DNA of 64,000 nt, taken from NCBI RefSeq assembly GCF_001590905.1, contig NZ_BCTT01000014.1, positions 1-64,000 of the forward strand. Direction: 5' to 3'. Below, piece by piece: positions 46,040-55,561 of the stretch (its first letter is position 1; each line of letters opens with the position of its first letter). The notes below the pieces were generated by a model, which was given only the letters and a program-made list of their open reading frames with translations, searched no databases and had not been told where the DNA came from. The stretch is from Serratia grimesii NBRC 13537. Lineage in GTDB: Bacteria > Pseudomonadota > Gammaproteobacteria > Enterobacterales > Enterobacteriaceae. The position numbers and the translations under genes were made by a program.

Positions 46040-48107
46040 TGCGCACGCTAGACGGAGTCTCTGCGGTCGTTGTCTCTCTCTGGCGACCCTGATCGGTTCA
46101 GCATTGGCGATGCCGATTAACAGCTACGCTTGCGGACCAGACTTTCCTAATCGCCTGCTGGTCGATCGCAACGGTACACTGCTGTACATGCCGGAAGGTA
46201 ATTTCGCTTTTGAAGCAGGCCGCCTGGTTACTGTAGATAAGCAGTTACCGCTGTGGAAAGCACCACCGCCAGCCATGCCTCCGAAACCAATGCCGCTGTC
46301 ACCGGAAACCCTCATCATCAATAAAATGCGGGCAGCCAAAACCGTTGAAGAGGCCGATTCCGTCAATACTCAAGGACTATCTGACGCCGCGCGCCTTTAC
46401 CAACTAGGCGCAGTGGCTTTTGCCGGTGAAGACCCGCGCGCGGGTGAATATTTTCAACAGGTACTGGCGATGCCCGCAGCAGACCAGGGCGACTGGGGAC
46501 TGCGGGCGCAATATTCACTTGGCCGAGTGTTAATGGGTGATCACGGCACGCCAGAGAACGAAACTGGCGCATCGACCGTTGCGGTCAAACACCCGTCCAA
46601 GCCACAGCTTGAACAAGCGTTAGCAGCATTCCAACAGGTGATTGAGCGGGTGAAAGGCGGCGTGGCTGACCCTGATCAACTGGCGTTAAGCAGCCTGGGC
46701 CAGCAAGCACGTCTTCACCTGTGGCTGGGAGAGATCGCTCCAGCGGCCCGCCTGTATGCGCAGCAGGCGGCACAGGGCGATCAAGACGGTGGGTTGTCGT
46801 TACAATACGTCTCTAGCTATCTGATCAATCCTGACCACTTCGATGTGCTAAAGCAGACCATTGCCGATCCGTTGATCCAACAACTGGTGACCATTGAACT
46901 GTTTGCACGCAGCAGTAATCTGCAAATGGCGGACACTGACGGAACCGGCAGCCGTTCGACACAAGTCATCAGCCAGATTCTGACGCTGTTGGATGCCTCG
47001 GTGAAAAGCGGCTTCACCGGCAGCGATCGACTGGCAGCGCTGGCTTACCGTGCAGGGCAATATCCGATGGCGGCCAGCCTGCTGAAGCACGCCGGAGACA
47101 GCGGCCTGGCCTGGTGGCTACGAGCCAAAATGGCGCTACGCGATGGGGATGTTAAAACCGCTACCGCTGACTACGCCAAAGCGGCGTCCGCTTTCCCATC
47201 CAGTGAAAGCTGGGGCGAACAACGCAATGCGGACTTTACGCCAGAAACCATCGTGCCTGAATGCCGGGTTGCGGGGGAACAGGCCATTCTGGCACTGGAC
47301 CGCGGCGATTATTTGCAAGCAATGGACTTCCTGTATCGCGGTAAAGATATTTATTGGGCCGACGTCGCCGACGTGGCAGAGCGAGTTCTTACCGTCGACG
47401 AACTGAAGGGCTTTGTCGATAAGCATGTGCCAGCACCGGCTACACCGCTGAAACCGGTTAACCCGGATGAGTACAATGGTCAAGCACTCACGCCAGATGT
47501 GCAACTACGCGAGCTGCTGGCGCGGCGGCTGATGCGCGCCGGGCGTCCTCAAGAGGCAATGACCTATTTTGATATTCCGAACTATCGTCAGGTTGCCCAA
47601 CAGTACGCCGATACGCTGAAAACGGCACAAGACAAATCTGCAGACAAATTGGCGCGCGCAAACGCCTACTATCAAGCCGCAACGCTGCTGCGTACACAAG
47701 GGCTGATGTTCACCGGTTATGAAATGACACCGGATTATGCGATTTATGATGCGGGTTATTCCTATCTGGGGGATGCCTTTGATACCCGAGCCCTGAAGCA
47801 CAAAAGTTGGATCAGCAGCGCAGAAGCCGCGCGTGCTAAAGCGGCACTGCCGTCGCAAGACAATCGCTTCCTGCACTATCGCTGGCAAGCGGTCGATCTG
47901 GCTCAACAGGCGGCCGACTTACTGCCACCGACAAGTCAGGCCTATGCCGCAGTGCTGTGTAATGCTGCCGGGTGGGTGATCAAACGTGATGCCAAAACGG
48001 GTCGGGCGTTGTATCAGCGCTACATCAATACTGGAGCTCGGTACAGCTGGGCCAATAAGTTCGGTTATGACTGCCCTGCACCAAACTTCTCTGCGATAAC
48101 ACCATAG
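46026..48107 (+). CDS. Large secreted repeat (TPR-like) protein of unknown function
   Basis: The 693-residue protein has a signal-like N-terminus (LATLIGSALAMPINSYA) followed by CGPDFPNRLLVDR. The start is a TTG at 46026, chosen because a perfect AGGAGG lies five bases upstream, whereas later ATGs lack one. The body is helical with many Ala-rich pairs, such as ARLYQLGAVAFAGEDPRAGEYF, AALAYRAGQYPMAASLLKHA and ARRLMRAGRPQEAMTYF, which look like degenerate TPR/SEL-type repeats. It overlaps the DUF3142 gene by 14 bp and ends before a bidirectional terminator. I do not recognise a function. Confidence 0.72.
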   Translation: MSYLNAHARRSLCGRCLSLATLIGSALAMPINSYACGPDFPNRLLVDRNGTLLYMPEGNFAFEAGRLVTVDKQLPLWKAPPPAMPPKPMPLSPETLIINKMRAAKTVEEADSVNTQGLSDAARLYQLGAVAFAGEDPRAGEYFQQVLAMPAADQGDWGLRAQYSLGRVLMGDHGTPENETGASTVAVKHPSKPQLEQALAAFQQVIERVKGGVADPDQLALSSLGQQARLHLWLGEIAPAARLYAQQAAQGDQDGGLSLQYVSSYLINPDHFDVLKQTIADPLIQQLVTIELFARSSNLQMADTDGTGSRSTQVISQILTLLDASVKSGFTGSDRLAALAYRAGQYPMAASLLKHAGDSGLAWWLRAKMALRDGDVKTATADYAKAASAFPSSESWGEQRNADFTPETIVPECRVAGEQAILALDRGDYLQAMDFLYRGKDIYWADVADVAERVLTVDELKGFVDKHVPAPATPLKPVNPDEYNGQALTPDVQLRELLARRLMRAGRPQEAMTYFDIPNYRQVAQQYADTLKTAQDKSADKLARANAYYQAATLLRTQGLMFTGYEMTPDYAIYDAGYSYLGDAFDTRALKHKSWISSAEAARAKAALPSQDNRFLHYRWQAVDLAQQAADLLPPTSQAYAAVLCNAAGWVIKRDAKTGRALYQRYINTGARYSWANKFGYDCPAPNFSAITP

Positions 48108-48122
48108 CGCCAAATTTTAGGC

Positions 48123-48152
48123 ACAAAAAAGCCCGGCTAGCCGGGCTTTTTA
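48123..48152. terminator. Bidirectional terminator between the repeat-protein gene and rpoH
   Basis: AAAAAGCCCGG and CCGGGCTTTTT flank a CTAG loop. A-rich and T-rich arms allow termination in both directions for the convergent genes. Confidence 0.9.
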
Positions 48153-48166
48153 ACGCTTATGCGGAA

Positions 48167-49024
48167 TTAGGCTTCGATCGCCATTTTCAGTTTCTTCATG
48201 GCGTTCTTTTCTAGCTGACGTACACGTTCAGCGGAAACACCGTACTGATCGGCCAGCTCTTGCAGCGTAGACTTGTTGTCGTCATCCAACCAACGGGCGC
48301 GGATGATATGCTGGCTACGCTCGTCCAGACCTTCCAGCGCATAGGCCAGTTTGTCTGCTGCGTTGCTTTCCCAGTTATCTTCCTCGATACCTTCAGCGAA
48401 GTCCGAGCTTTTATCCTGCAGGTACAGCACGGGTGCCATCGATTGACCATCACGGGCTTCATCATCCGGTGTTGGGTCGAAAGTCATATCCTGCGCCGCC
48501 ATGCGGGATTCCATCTCACGCACGTCTTTACTGGTCACACCCAACTCACGGGCCACCAGTTCCACTTCATCCTGATTGAACCAGCCCAAACGCTGCTTGG
48601 TTTTACGCAGGTTAAAGAACAGCTTACGCTGAGCCTTAGTCGTGGCAACTTTGACGATACGCCAGTTACGCAGTACGTACTCGTGAATTTCTGCCTTGAT
48701 CCAGTGCACAGCAAAGGAAACCAAACGCACCCCAACCTCTGGGTTGAAGCGGCGAACAGCTTTCATCAGGCCGATATTACCTTCCTGGATCAAGTCCGCC
48801 TGCGGCAAGCCATAACCAGAATAATTCCGGGCAATATGAGCGACAAAGCGCAGGTGAGACAGGATGAGCTGCTTAGCGGCTTCCAGATCGCCCTGATAAT
48901 GCAGCCGTTCAGCCAGCTCCCGCTCTTCCTCTGCCGTCAGCATCGGATAGGTGTTGGCGGCCCGGATATAGGCTTCCAAACTGCCCTGGGGCACTAAAGC
49001 TAAAGTTTGCATTTCTTTGGTCAT
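48167..49024 (-). CDS. rpoH: RNA polymerase heat-shock sigma factor (sigma-32)
   Basis: RpoH directs RNA polymerase to heat-shock promoters. The 285-residue product shows region 2 ([39 protein letters not shown]) and region 2.4/3 ([20 protein letters not shown]). The RpoH box lies in [17 protein letters not shown], and the region 4 helix-turn-helix in [21 protein letters not shown]. coli RpoH is 284. In E. coli translation is controlled by an RNA thermosensor spanning the start region; I have not folded this message. Confidence 0.97.
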   Translation of the reverse strand: MTKEMQTLALVPQGSLEAYIRAANTYPMLTAEEERELAERLHYQGDLEAAKQLILSHLRFVAHIARNYSGYGLPQADLIQEGNIGLMKAVRRFNPEVGVRLVSFAVHWIKAEIHEYVLRNWRIVKVATTKAQRKLFFNLRKTKQRLGWFNQDEVELVARELGVTSKDVREMESRMAAQDMTFDPTPDDEARDGQSMAPVLYLQDKSSDFAEGIEEDNWESNAADKLAYALEGLDERSQHIIRARWLDDDNKSTLQELADQYGVSAERVRQLEKNAMKKLKMAIEA

Positions 49025-49150
49025 TCAAACCCTCTCTTGAAAAAACAGGTCATGCAGGTGATTATCACGGCGGGGAAATGATTGATTCTACGGCAGTTGC
49101 TATTGCAAAAGCGGTCCACACGCCGGGCACCATAACATTTTGCTGCAGAT

Positions 49151-49177
49151 TTTGACCGCGTTCCGCCCTATTAGTTC
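49151..49177 (-). promoter_or_regulatory. Candidate sigma-E promoter of rpoH
   Basis: On the minus strand GAACTA (49177-49172) and GTCAAA (49156-49151) are separated by 15 bp. E. coli rpoH P3 has GAACTT, a 15-bp spacer and GTCTGA. The site lies about 130 bp before the rpoH start. The 315-bp region 49025-49339 otherwise holds other presumed rpoH promoters and a hairpin after ftsX at 49285-49325 (ACTCTTCTCC/GGAGAAGAGT). Confidence 0.55.
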
Positions 49178-49339
49178 ACAGTTTTTCGATCACGCTGTGC
49201 ATGACAATACGTGACGAAGACTCAAGCCGATAGGGAATTTGTGCGCAAAGAAGAGACTGGATGATGCTTAAGTTATTGTCGGTAACTCTTCTCCCGCAAC
49301 ACGCTCAGAGCAGCAGGAGAAGAGTATACCAAAAAAACT

Positions 49340-50293
49340 TTATTGTGGTGTAAATCGACGTAAATGTTGCACGGTGGCTAACCAGGCGGCGATCCAACCA
49401 ATCATCGCTGAGACAATCAGCAGCAGCAAGGCTTCATCCCAACCTAAACCGTGCAGGGTAAAGGTGGTGCCAAAGACCTTGGCCACGCCGGTCACTACCG
49501 ACTCCAATCGCCACACCATCGCACCGGACAAAACCAGCGACAGTAATGCGCCGAAGAAACCCAGCATCGCACCGCCATTTAGGAATGGCCGCAGGATAAA
49601 GCCGTCGGTCGCGCCGATCAGTTTCATCACGTTGATGGTGTCGCGGCGGCTGAAGATGCTCAACCGTACGCTGTTGCCGATCACCAGGAAGACCGCCACA
49701 ATCATCAGCACCCCGATCATTGCAGCCACTTGCCCCACCAGCCCGGTCAAGGCGGCCAAGCGGGCAAACCAGCTGTCATCCATGCGTACTTCATCCACAC
49801 CCTGTACTGCCGCCACGCGATCACGCAGGGTATTGAGCGTATCGGAACTTTGGAAGCTCATTTTCGGCGTGATGATGGCGACCGCAGGCAATGGGTTCTC
49901 TTCCAGCATATCCAGTGCGCCGCCAAAGCCGGACCAGTTGCGGAATTCGCCCCGGGCCTCTTCACGCGACAAGTAATTCACTTTCTCTACGCCGGCTTCC
50001 GCCTTGATGGCGTCGAGCACTTTCACCGCCGCATCATCATCGAGGGATTTATCCAGATATACCGTCAACTGTGGCGTTGGGTACCACTGAGTCGCCGCAG
50101 TGCTGACGTTTTTCCATACGATGTAGCACACACTCGGCAACGTCAGGGAAATAGCGATAACCATCACCGTCAGTAACGTCGCCAACGGCTGACGCAGCAT
50201 ATCCTTGATGGCGTTCATCCAGGCGTAGCGCCATTGTTCACGCCAGCCACCACGAAGCGCTTTGCTCTTGGCGGTTTTTGCATTATTCGCCAT
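49340..50293 (-). CDS. ftsX: Cell division protein FtsX
   Basis: FtsX is the integral membrane part of the FtsEX complex that activates peptidoglycan amidases via EnvC during division. The 317-residue product has a cytosolic Arg-rich N-terminus and a first membrane helix around [19 protein letters not shown] large periplasmic loop holds the EnvC-binding region, and three C-terminal helices follow. It is about 35 residues shorter at the N-terminus than E. coli FtsX (352). It overlaps ftsE by 11 bp. Confidence 0.95.
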   Translation of the reverse strand: MANNAKTAKSKALRGGWREQWRYAWMNAIKDMLRQPLATLLTVMVIAISLTLPSVCYIVWKNVSTAATQWYPTPQLTVYLDKSLDDDAAVKVLDAIKAEAGVEKVNYLSREEARGEFRNWSGFGGALDMLEENPLPAVAIITPKMSFQSSDTLNTLRDRVAAVQGVDEVRMDDSWFARLAALTGLVGQVAAMIGVLMIVAVFLVIGNSVRLSIFSRRDTINVMKLIGATDGFILRPFLNGGAMLGFFGALLSLVLSGAMVWRLESVVTGVAKVFGTTFTLHGLGWDEALLLLIVSAMIGWIAAWLATVQHLRRFTPQ

Positions 50294-50954
50294 GTTGCGC
50301 TCCTCCAGCCATGCGGCCCTGACTCAAACGCAGAATACGGTAATTGCGACGGGCGATCAGCCCAGTATCGTGAGTAGCCATCAGTACGGTAACACCGACG
50401 CGGTTAAACTCTTCAAACAGACGCAGAATGCCTTCAGACAGCGCATCGTCCAGGTTACCGGTTGGCTCATCCGCCAGCAGCACCGCAGGCTTGTTTACCA
50501 CCGCACGTGCAATGCCCACACGTTGCTGTTCACCACCCGAAAGCTGAATAGGGAAGTTTTTCGCCTTATCCAACAACCCGACCTTATCCAACGCAGCAGA
50601 AACACGGCGGCGAATATCTTCGGTACTGGCACCCGCGATAATCAGTGGCATTGCCACGTTGTCATACACTGTACGATCCAGCAGCAGATGGTGATCCTGG
50701 AAAATCATGCCGATCTGACGGCGCAGGAACGGCACCTCACGGTTTTTTAACCGACTGATGTCGTGCCCACCAAACCAGATATGGCCGGCGCTCGGCCGTT
50801 CGATACCACAAATCAGTTTCAGCAGGGTACTTTTACCCGCGCCGGAATGGCCGGTCAGAAACGCCATCTCTGCCGGGCGCAGATGGAAATCTACCCCCTG
50901 CAGTGCCTGCCGTCCGCCCAGATAAGCTTTACTGACCTGTTCAAAGCGAATCAT
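50283..50954 (-). CDS. ftsE: Cell division ATP-binding protein FtsE
   Basis: FtsE is the ABC ATPase of FtsEX. The 223-residue product shows Walker [16 protein letters not shown], signature [14 protein letters not shown] and Walker [14 protein letters not shown] with the following H-loop ATHD. Length is as in E. coli (222). It starts 5 bp after the ftsY stop. Confidence 0.96.
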   Translation of the reverse strand: MIRFEQVSKAYLGGRQALQGVDFHLRPAEMAFLTGHSGAGKSTLLKLICGIERPSAGHIWFGGHDISRLKNREVPFLRRQIGMIFQDHHLLLDRTVYDNVAMPLIIAGASTEDIRRRVSAALDKVGLLDKAKNFPIQLSGGEQQRVGIARAVVNKPAVLLADEPTGNLDDALSEGILRLFEEFNRVGVTVLMATHDTGLIARRNYRILRLSQGRMAGGAQHGE

Positions 50955-50959
50955 CCGTA

Positions 50960-52600
50960 TTAATCCTCTCGGGCAAAAAGTGCCTCAATAAAATCGTCAG
51001 CCTTAAATGGCCGCAAATCTTCGATGCCTTCCCCAACACCGATGTAACGAATCGGGATAGAGAACTGATCGGCAATGGCGAAGATCACCCCGCCCTTGGC
51101 AGTACCGTCCAGTTTAGTCAGTGTGATACCGGTTAAGCCTACGGCTTCATTAAATAATTTCGCCTGACTGACCGCATTCTGTCCGGTGCTGGCATCAAGT
51201 GTCAGCATAACCTCATGGGGGGCCTGGTCGTCCAGTTTTTTCATGACGCGGACGATCTTCTTCAGTTCTTCCATCAAGTGTGCTTTGTTTTGTAGACGCC
51301 CTGCCGTATCGGCAAGCAGTACGTCGATGCCACGCGCTTTGGCGGCCTGCACGGCATCGTAAATCACCGAAGCAGAGTCAGCACCTGTATGCTGCGCCAC
51401 AACCGGAATGCGGTTACGTTCGCCCCACACTTGCAGTTGTTCCACGGCTGCCGCACGGAAGGTATCCCCTGCAGCCAGCATGACCGATTTGCCTTCAGCC
51501 TGGAATTGGCGAGCCAGCTTACCGATAGTGGTGGTTTTACCTACGCCGTTCACCCCAACCATCAGAATGACATACGGGTTTTTACCGCCAACATCCAGTG
51601 GCTGATCAACTTTAGCCAGAATTTCAGACATTTCCTCCTTCAACTTACCGTACAACGCTTCGGCATCTTTCAGCTGCTTGCGGCTGGCATGTTGGGTCAG
51701 AGAAGTAATGATTTTACGTGTGGTTTCCACGCCGACGTCGGCAATCAGCAGCTGCTCTTCCAGCTCTTCAAACAGATCATCGTCAATTTTCTTGCCGCGG
51801 AACAGGCCGATAAAGCCTGAACCCAAATTTTGCTTGGTTTTTACCAGACTGCGTTTAAGACGGGCAAAGAAACCTTCTTTGGTCGGACGCTCTTGCTCTT
51901 GAGTCACTACAGGTGCCTGCAGCTCGGACTCTTTTTCTTCTTCAACGTCTTCTGCAACGACCGGAGCGGCGATAATCGGCTCCAAAGCCACTTTAGCCAG
52001 TAAAGGCTCTGGCTCTGATGCAGCCACTTCCGGCTTAACCTCAGCAACCGGCTCAGGCTCAACCTCGATAACTGGCTCAGGCTCGACGACTTCAGGTTCA
52101 AACGCGACGACAGGTTCAGGCTCGACAACTTCAGCTTCAAGCGCAACGACAGGTTCAGGCTCAACCACTTCAGGTTCAGACACAATGACCGGCTCAGGTG
52201 CAACCACTGCAACCGGTTTTGGCTCAACGTCGGTAATCTGCTCAGCGGTCTCTTCTACTACCGCCAGCTTCTGTTCTAAGGCCACCTGTTCAGTAACAGT
52301 AACAATTTCTTCCGCCAGAGTGTCTGCCGGCGCAGGGTGCTCGGCAACGACCGGCACGCTTTCTGCGATATGTTCACCGGTCAGGCTACCGTCCCATTCT
52401 CCGGGGGTATCTACAGAGGCGGCAGGTTCAGATTCCTGGGCGGGGAGCTGGTCATCCAGCTTGGGAGCAACCGGTTCAGCCGGCGTCTCCACGGCCTGAT
52501 TATCCGCCGGTTCTACCGACGTCTCAGGTTGCTGTTGCTCTTCTTCCTTCTGGCCAAAGCCCAGCCAGGAGAAAAATCCGCGTTTCTTATCTTTTGCCAT
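50960..52600 (-). CDS. ftsY: Signal recognition particle receptor FtsY
   Basis: FtsY is the GTPase receptor that delivers SRP-bound nascent membrane proteins to the Sec translocon. The 546-residue product has an acidic N-terminal A domain (about 1-240) and an NG domain with GVNGVGKTTTIGKLARQ, DTFRAAAVEQL, LLADTAGRLQNK and TLTKLDGTAKGG. E. coli FtsY is 497; the extra length comes from a 13-residue Glu/Pro/Val repeat in the A domain (52060-52200). It leads the ftsYEX operon. Confidence 0.96.
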   Translation of the reverse strand: MAKDKKRGFFSWLGFGQKEEEQQQPETSVEPADNQAVETPAEPVAPKLDDQLPAQESEPAASVDTPGEWDGSLTGEHIAESVPVVAEHPAPADTLAEEIVTVTEQVALEQKLAVVEETAEQITDVEPKPVAVVAPEPVIVSEPEVVEPEPVVALEAEVVEPEPVVAFEPEVVEPEPVIEVEPEPVAEVKPEVAASEPEPLLAKVALEPIIAAPVVAEDVEEEKESELQAPVVTQEQERPTKEGFFARLKRSLVKTKQNLGSGFIGLFRGKKIDDDLFEELEEQLLIADVGVETTRKIITSLTQHASRKQLKDAEALYGKLKEEMSEILAKVDQPLDVGGKNPYVILMVGVNGVGKTTTIGKLARQFQAEGKSVMLAAGDTFRAAAVEQLQVWGERNRIPVVAQHTGADSASVIYDAVQAAKARGIDVLLADTAGRLQNKAHLMEELKKIVRVMKKLDDQAPHEVMLTLDASTGQNAVSQAKLFNEAVGLTGITLTKLDGTAKGGVIFAIADQFSIPIRYIGVGEGIEDLRPFKADDFIEALFARED

Positions 52601-52770
52601 GTTATGACTCTACTCCGTACCGAAGGCTTGCTTATACTGACAATTATTCCGCCGAGTCTATCACTTTCCCTCGCGCAGCAACACGCATCCGGTATGCTTT
52701 CCGCTGTGAAATCAGGCAACAAAGTTTTACCTTTTCCCCTGACGCCTCTCACCGGTAGAATAGCGGCAAC

Positions 52771-52899
52771 TACACCCTTCATCTTTCAAGTTGCAACTGT
52801 GTTGGCTTTCCTCGCTTGCCCCGGCCACGTACTGCTTGTGCGTTCCCATGGGGCTTACTGCGTTGGCACCCTCCTGCATCTTGAAATCTATTGGGTATA
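52771..52899. repeat. ERIC repeat between ftsY and rsmD
   Basis: About 129 bp begin ACCCTTCATCTTTCAAGTTG and end TCTTGAAATCTATTGGGTAT, with an inner CTCGCTTGCCCCGGCCAC. This is the reversed ERIC layout. It fills the divergent gap between ftsY and rsmD. Confidence 0.8.
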
Positions 52900-52949
52900 T
52901 TTGTTAACTCGTGCGGCCTCACCGCCATAGAAAGAAATAAAGCAAACCT

Positions 52950-53570
52950 ATGACAAGAATATCGCCACGGGCATCGGCAAAAAAACCGTCCCAAGCTGCG
53001 ACCGGGCAGATCCGTATTATCGGTGGCCAATGGCGCGGACGAAAACTGCCCGTACCGAACAGCCCAGGGCTGCGTCCGACGACCGATCGTGTTCGTGAAA
53101 CCCTGTTCAACTGGCTGGCACCGGTGATCCAGGGTGCTCGCTGCCTGGACTGTTTTGCCGGTAGCGGTGCACTCGGGCTGGAAGCATTATCGCGCTATGC
53201 CGGCAGTGTAACCTTGTTGGAGTTCGAACGTCCGGTGGCACAGCAACTGGAAAAAAATCTGGCGCTGCTGCAAGGGAAAGGCGATGTGGTCAACACTAAC
53301 GCCCTGACCTGGTTGGCGCGCAGTGCCCAACCGTTTGACGTCGTGTTCCTCGATCCGCCGTTTCGCAAAGGGCTGTTGGCTGAAACCATCACGCTGCTGG
53401 AACAGCAAGGCTGGCTGGCCGATGAAGCCTGGATTTATGTAGAAGCCGAAGCCGAAAGCGCCGCAACTGACGTCCCGGCAAATTGGCAGTTACACCGTGA
53501 AAAAGTCGCCGGTCAGGTGGCTTACCGTCTTTATATCCGTTCGCAAGAGAAAACCGACAATGCTGATTAA
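52950..53570 (+). CDS. rsmD: 16S rRNA (guanine(966)-N(2))-methyltransferase
   Basis: RsmD methylates G966 of 16S rRNA in the assembled small subunit. The 206-residue product shows the RsmD opening IRIIGGQWRGRKLPV, the SAM loop CLDCFAGSGALGLEALSR and the catalytic VFLDPPF (NPPY type). It is divergent from ftsY, as in E. coli, with an ERIC repeat in the gap, and overlaps yhhL by 11 bp. Confidence 0.95.
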   Translation: MTRISPRASAKKPSQAATGQIRIIGGQWRGRKLPVPNSPGLRPTTDRVRETLFNWLAPVIQGARCLDCFAGSGALGLEALSRYAGSVTLLEFERPVAQQLEKNLALLQGKGDVVNTNALTWLARSAQPFDVVFLDPPFRKGLLAETITLLEQQGWLADEAWIYVEAEAESAATDVPANWQLHREKVAGQVAYRLYIRSQEKTDNAD

Positions 53571-53832
53571 TCTGGGTCGCCTGCTGATGCTGTGCGTATG
53601 GGGCTTTTTGCTCTCCAATCTGTTCCACCCTTTTCCCAAGCCGCTGAAGTACTTCATCGACGTGGCGCTGTTCTTTATGGTGGTGATGCACGGGCTGCAA
53701 TTAGTGTTGTTGAAGTCCACTCAACCGAAAGATCAGCCGATAAGCTACTGGCAGGAAGCCAAGATCTTCATCTTTGGTGTTTTCGAACTCCTGGCCTGGC
53801 AGAAAAAACAGCCGCCAATCAAAAGAAAATAG
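53560..53832 (+). CDS. yhhL: YhhL, DUF1145 membrane protein
   Basis: The 90-residue protein has two or three hydrophobic segments (LGRLLMLCVWGFLLSNLF, YFIDVALFFMVVMHGLQLVL) and a basic tail, as E. coli YhhL (89). Function unknown. The ATG at 53560 lies inside the end of rsmD. Its TAG stop directly abuts the yhhM stop from the other strand. Confidence 0.88.
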   Translation: MLINLGRLLMLCVWGFLLSNLFHPFPKPLKYFIDVALFFMVVMHGLQLVLLKSTQPKDQPISYWQEAKIFIFGVFELLAWQKKQPPIKRK

Positions 53833-54198
53833 TTATTGCGATGCAGGCTGGGCGGTAAAGGAGAGATAACGCGTTCCTTGCATGCTCAGCGTGCCCTGCG
53901 CTCCCTTTTCGATCGGATTGTATTGCCACTGCTTCAGCCGTAGCCGAATTGCCTCTCCGCCACCCAACGGGCTGAACACCACCTCATAGTACATTGGCTC
54001 GTTGACCATCGTCTCACGTTGCGGCGATCGGGTCTTGGCGACGGGAAATTCACGCTTATCGCTCACGATGACCTGCAGATTACGTACCGACGCACGATCA
54101 TTTTCTGCCGCCACACGGCGCTGGTTGAAATAGCGCTGCGTGGCCAGTACGGCGATCAACGCAATCACGGCGATAAAAAACAGTGGCGGTTTGCTCAT
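53833..54198 (-). CDS. yhhM: YhhM, DUF2500 protein
   Basis: The 121-residue protein starts MSKPPLFFIAVIALIAVLA, a membrane anchor identical in pattern to E. coli YhhM (119), followed by a periplasmic or cytosolic beta-rich DUF2500 part. Function unknown. An ATG at 54210 is also open, but the one at 54198 aligns with E. coli. It is convergent with yhhL with no spacer. Confidence 0.88.
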   Translation of the reverse strand: MSKPPLFFIAVIALIAVLATQRYFNQRRVAAENDRASVRNLQVIVSDKREFPVAKTRSPQRETMVNEPMYYEVVFSPLGGGEAIRLRLKQWQYNPIEKGAQGTLSMQGTRYLSFTAQPASQ

Positions 54199-54295
54199 CT
54201 TAATTTCCATTTCCTTTTGGCTGTATCAGCATAACCATAACAACAACTTTCACGTTGAAGCGCCACCCGTTTTAGTCGTTTCCTCACCAGACACA

Positions 54296-55561
54296 TTAAG
54301 CACGCGTGAGTTTCCAGGGTTTAAAGGTTAGCCACAGCAGTAAGCCTGGTAATTGCAAGGCGATCAGTAAGGCTAGCGACCACTGGTAAGCCACCACTGG
54401 GTAGCTACCGCCCACTGTAGTCCAGTTGCCGATCACCGCCCCCACCAACCACTGCACGACAAATGCCAATACAAAGACAACCAGATTAAATGACGCGCTT
54501 ACCCGACCAGCTAACGCAGGTTCGACGGACTGAGCCACAATGGCATAATTCATGGTAGCTGCTGTACCAAAGAAGCTGAACCCCATGGTGATCACATAAG
54601 GTGATACGGAAAGACCGCTTAACATCAGCACCTGAAACAGCACAAAGATCACGACACCGCAGCCACAGATCATAATCGGCTGTACTGCATATTTACGCAG
54701 GTAATCCGTCAACCAGCCAAAACTGAGCGATCCGGCAACCATGGCTACCGTACCTAACATCAAAGCATTAGCCATTTGTGCATTGCTCAGACCAGCAACA
54801 TCATGTAGCCAGGGCCCCATCCAAAGCGCCAGGATCGCCATGTAAGTCGCGTGGGCAAAGACCGAATAGAGTCCTAATCGCCAGAAGGTCCATGAGCGAT
54901 ATAAGCGCCCCACCTCGCGACACATGTCGCTGAAATGCGTATTTTTCGATATAAAGGCGCCACGCACTGAAAAGTGAATCACCGCACTCACCAATACTGT
55001 TAACACGGCCAGCAGCAAGAATGCTTCTCGCCAGGTGATCCAAGTTAATGCCGCATGCAGCGGTGCCGTCGAAGCCATAGCTCCCAAACCGCCAACTGAA
55101 AGTAGACAAGCGGTACTGAGTGGCAGTCTGTCTACCGGTAACCAGATTGAGCATGCCTTGATGGCACTCATCAGGGAACCAGCAACCCCCAAACCGATCA
55201 AGCCACGCCCAATCAACAACCCCGCCTCGCTATGCGACATTGCAAAAATCACTGAGCCGGCAGCGGCTATCAACAGCATCGGGCTTTGCACCGACCGGGG
55301 ACCATAGCGATCCAGCATCACACCGAGGGGCAATTGGGCAGCGGCGAACGTGAGGAAATAGACCCCGGTTAAAACCCCCAAGCTTTCTGCTGGAAGGTGC
55401 AGCTCATTGGCAAGATCGTTATAAATCACGGCGTTCACGGTACGGTACAGGTAGGAGATAAAATGCCCCATACCGAAGGGGATAAAAATCGTCAGGAACA
55501 ACATGGCGAAGCTTTTTTTCGCTTCCTGTACCGCTACGCTAGAAACCTGTTCATTCTGCAT
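54296..55561 (-). CDS. MFS transporter next to the RiPP gene remnants
   Basis: The 421-residue inner-membrane protein has about twelve hydrophobic segments and MFS motifs (MLDRYGPRSVQSPM, FGWLTDYLRKY). The frame is intact. The ATG at 55561 has AGGAGG ten bases upstream and overlaps the end of the LanB remnant by 11 bp. Overlap and order suggest it was the exporter of that cluster. Substrate unknown; drug or sugar MFS roles cannot be excluded. Confidence 0.78.
   Translation of the reverse strand: MQNEQVSSVAVQEAKKSFAMLFLTIFIPFGMGHFISYLYRTVNAVIYNDLANELHLPAESLGVLTGVYFLTFAAAQLPLGVMLDRYGPRSVQSPMLLIAAAGSVIFAMSHSEAGLLIGRGLIGLGVAGSLMSAIKACSIWLPVDRLPLSTACLLSVGGLGAMASTAPLHAALTWITWREAFLLLAVLTVLVSAVIHFSVRGAFISKNTHFSDMCREVGRLYRSWTFWRLGLYSVFAHATYMAILALWMGPWLHDVAGLSNAQMANALMLGTVAMVAGSLSFGWLTDYLRKYAVQPIMICGCGVVIFVLFQVLMLSGLSVSPYVITMGFSFFGTAATMNYAIVAQSVEPALAGRVSASFNLVVFVLAFVVQWLVGAVIGNWTTVGGSYPVVAYQWSLALLIALQLPGLLLWLTFKPWKLTRA

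Noticed and set aside
48167-49339. livJ expected next to rpoH as in E. coli
   Set aside because: No second binding-protein gene is present; the place is taken by the DUF3142/repeat-protein pair, and only one liv binding protein is found at 42911-44026.
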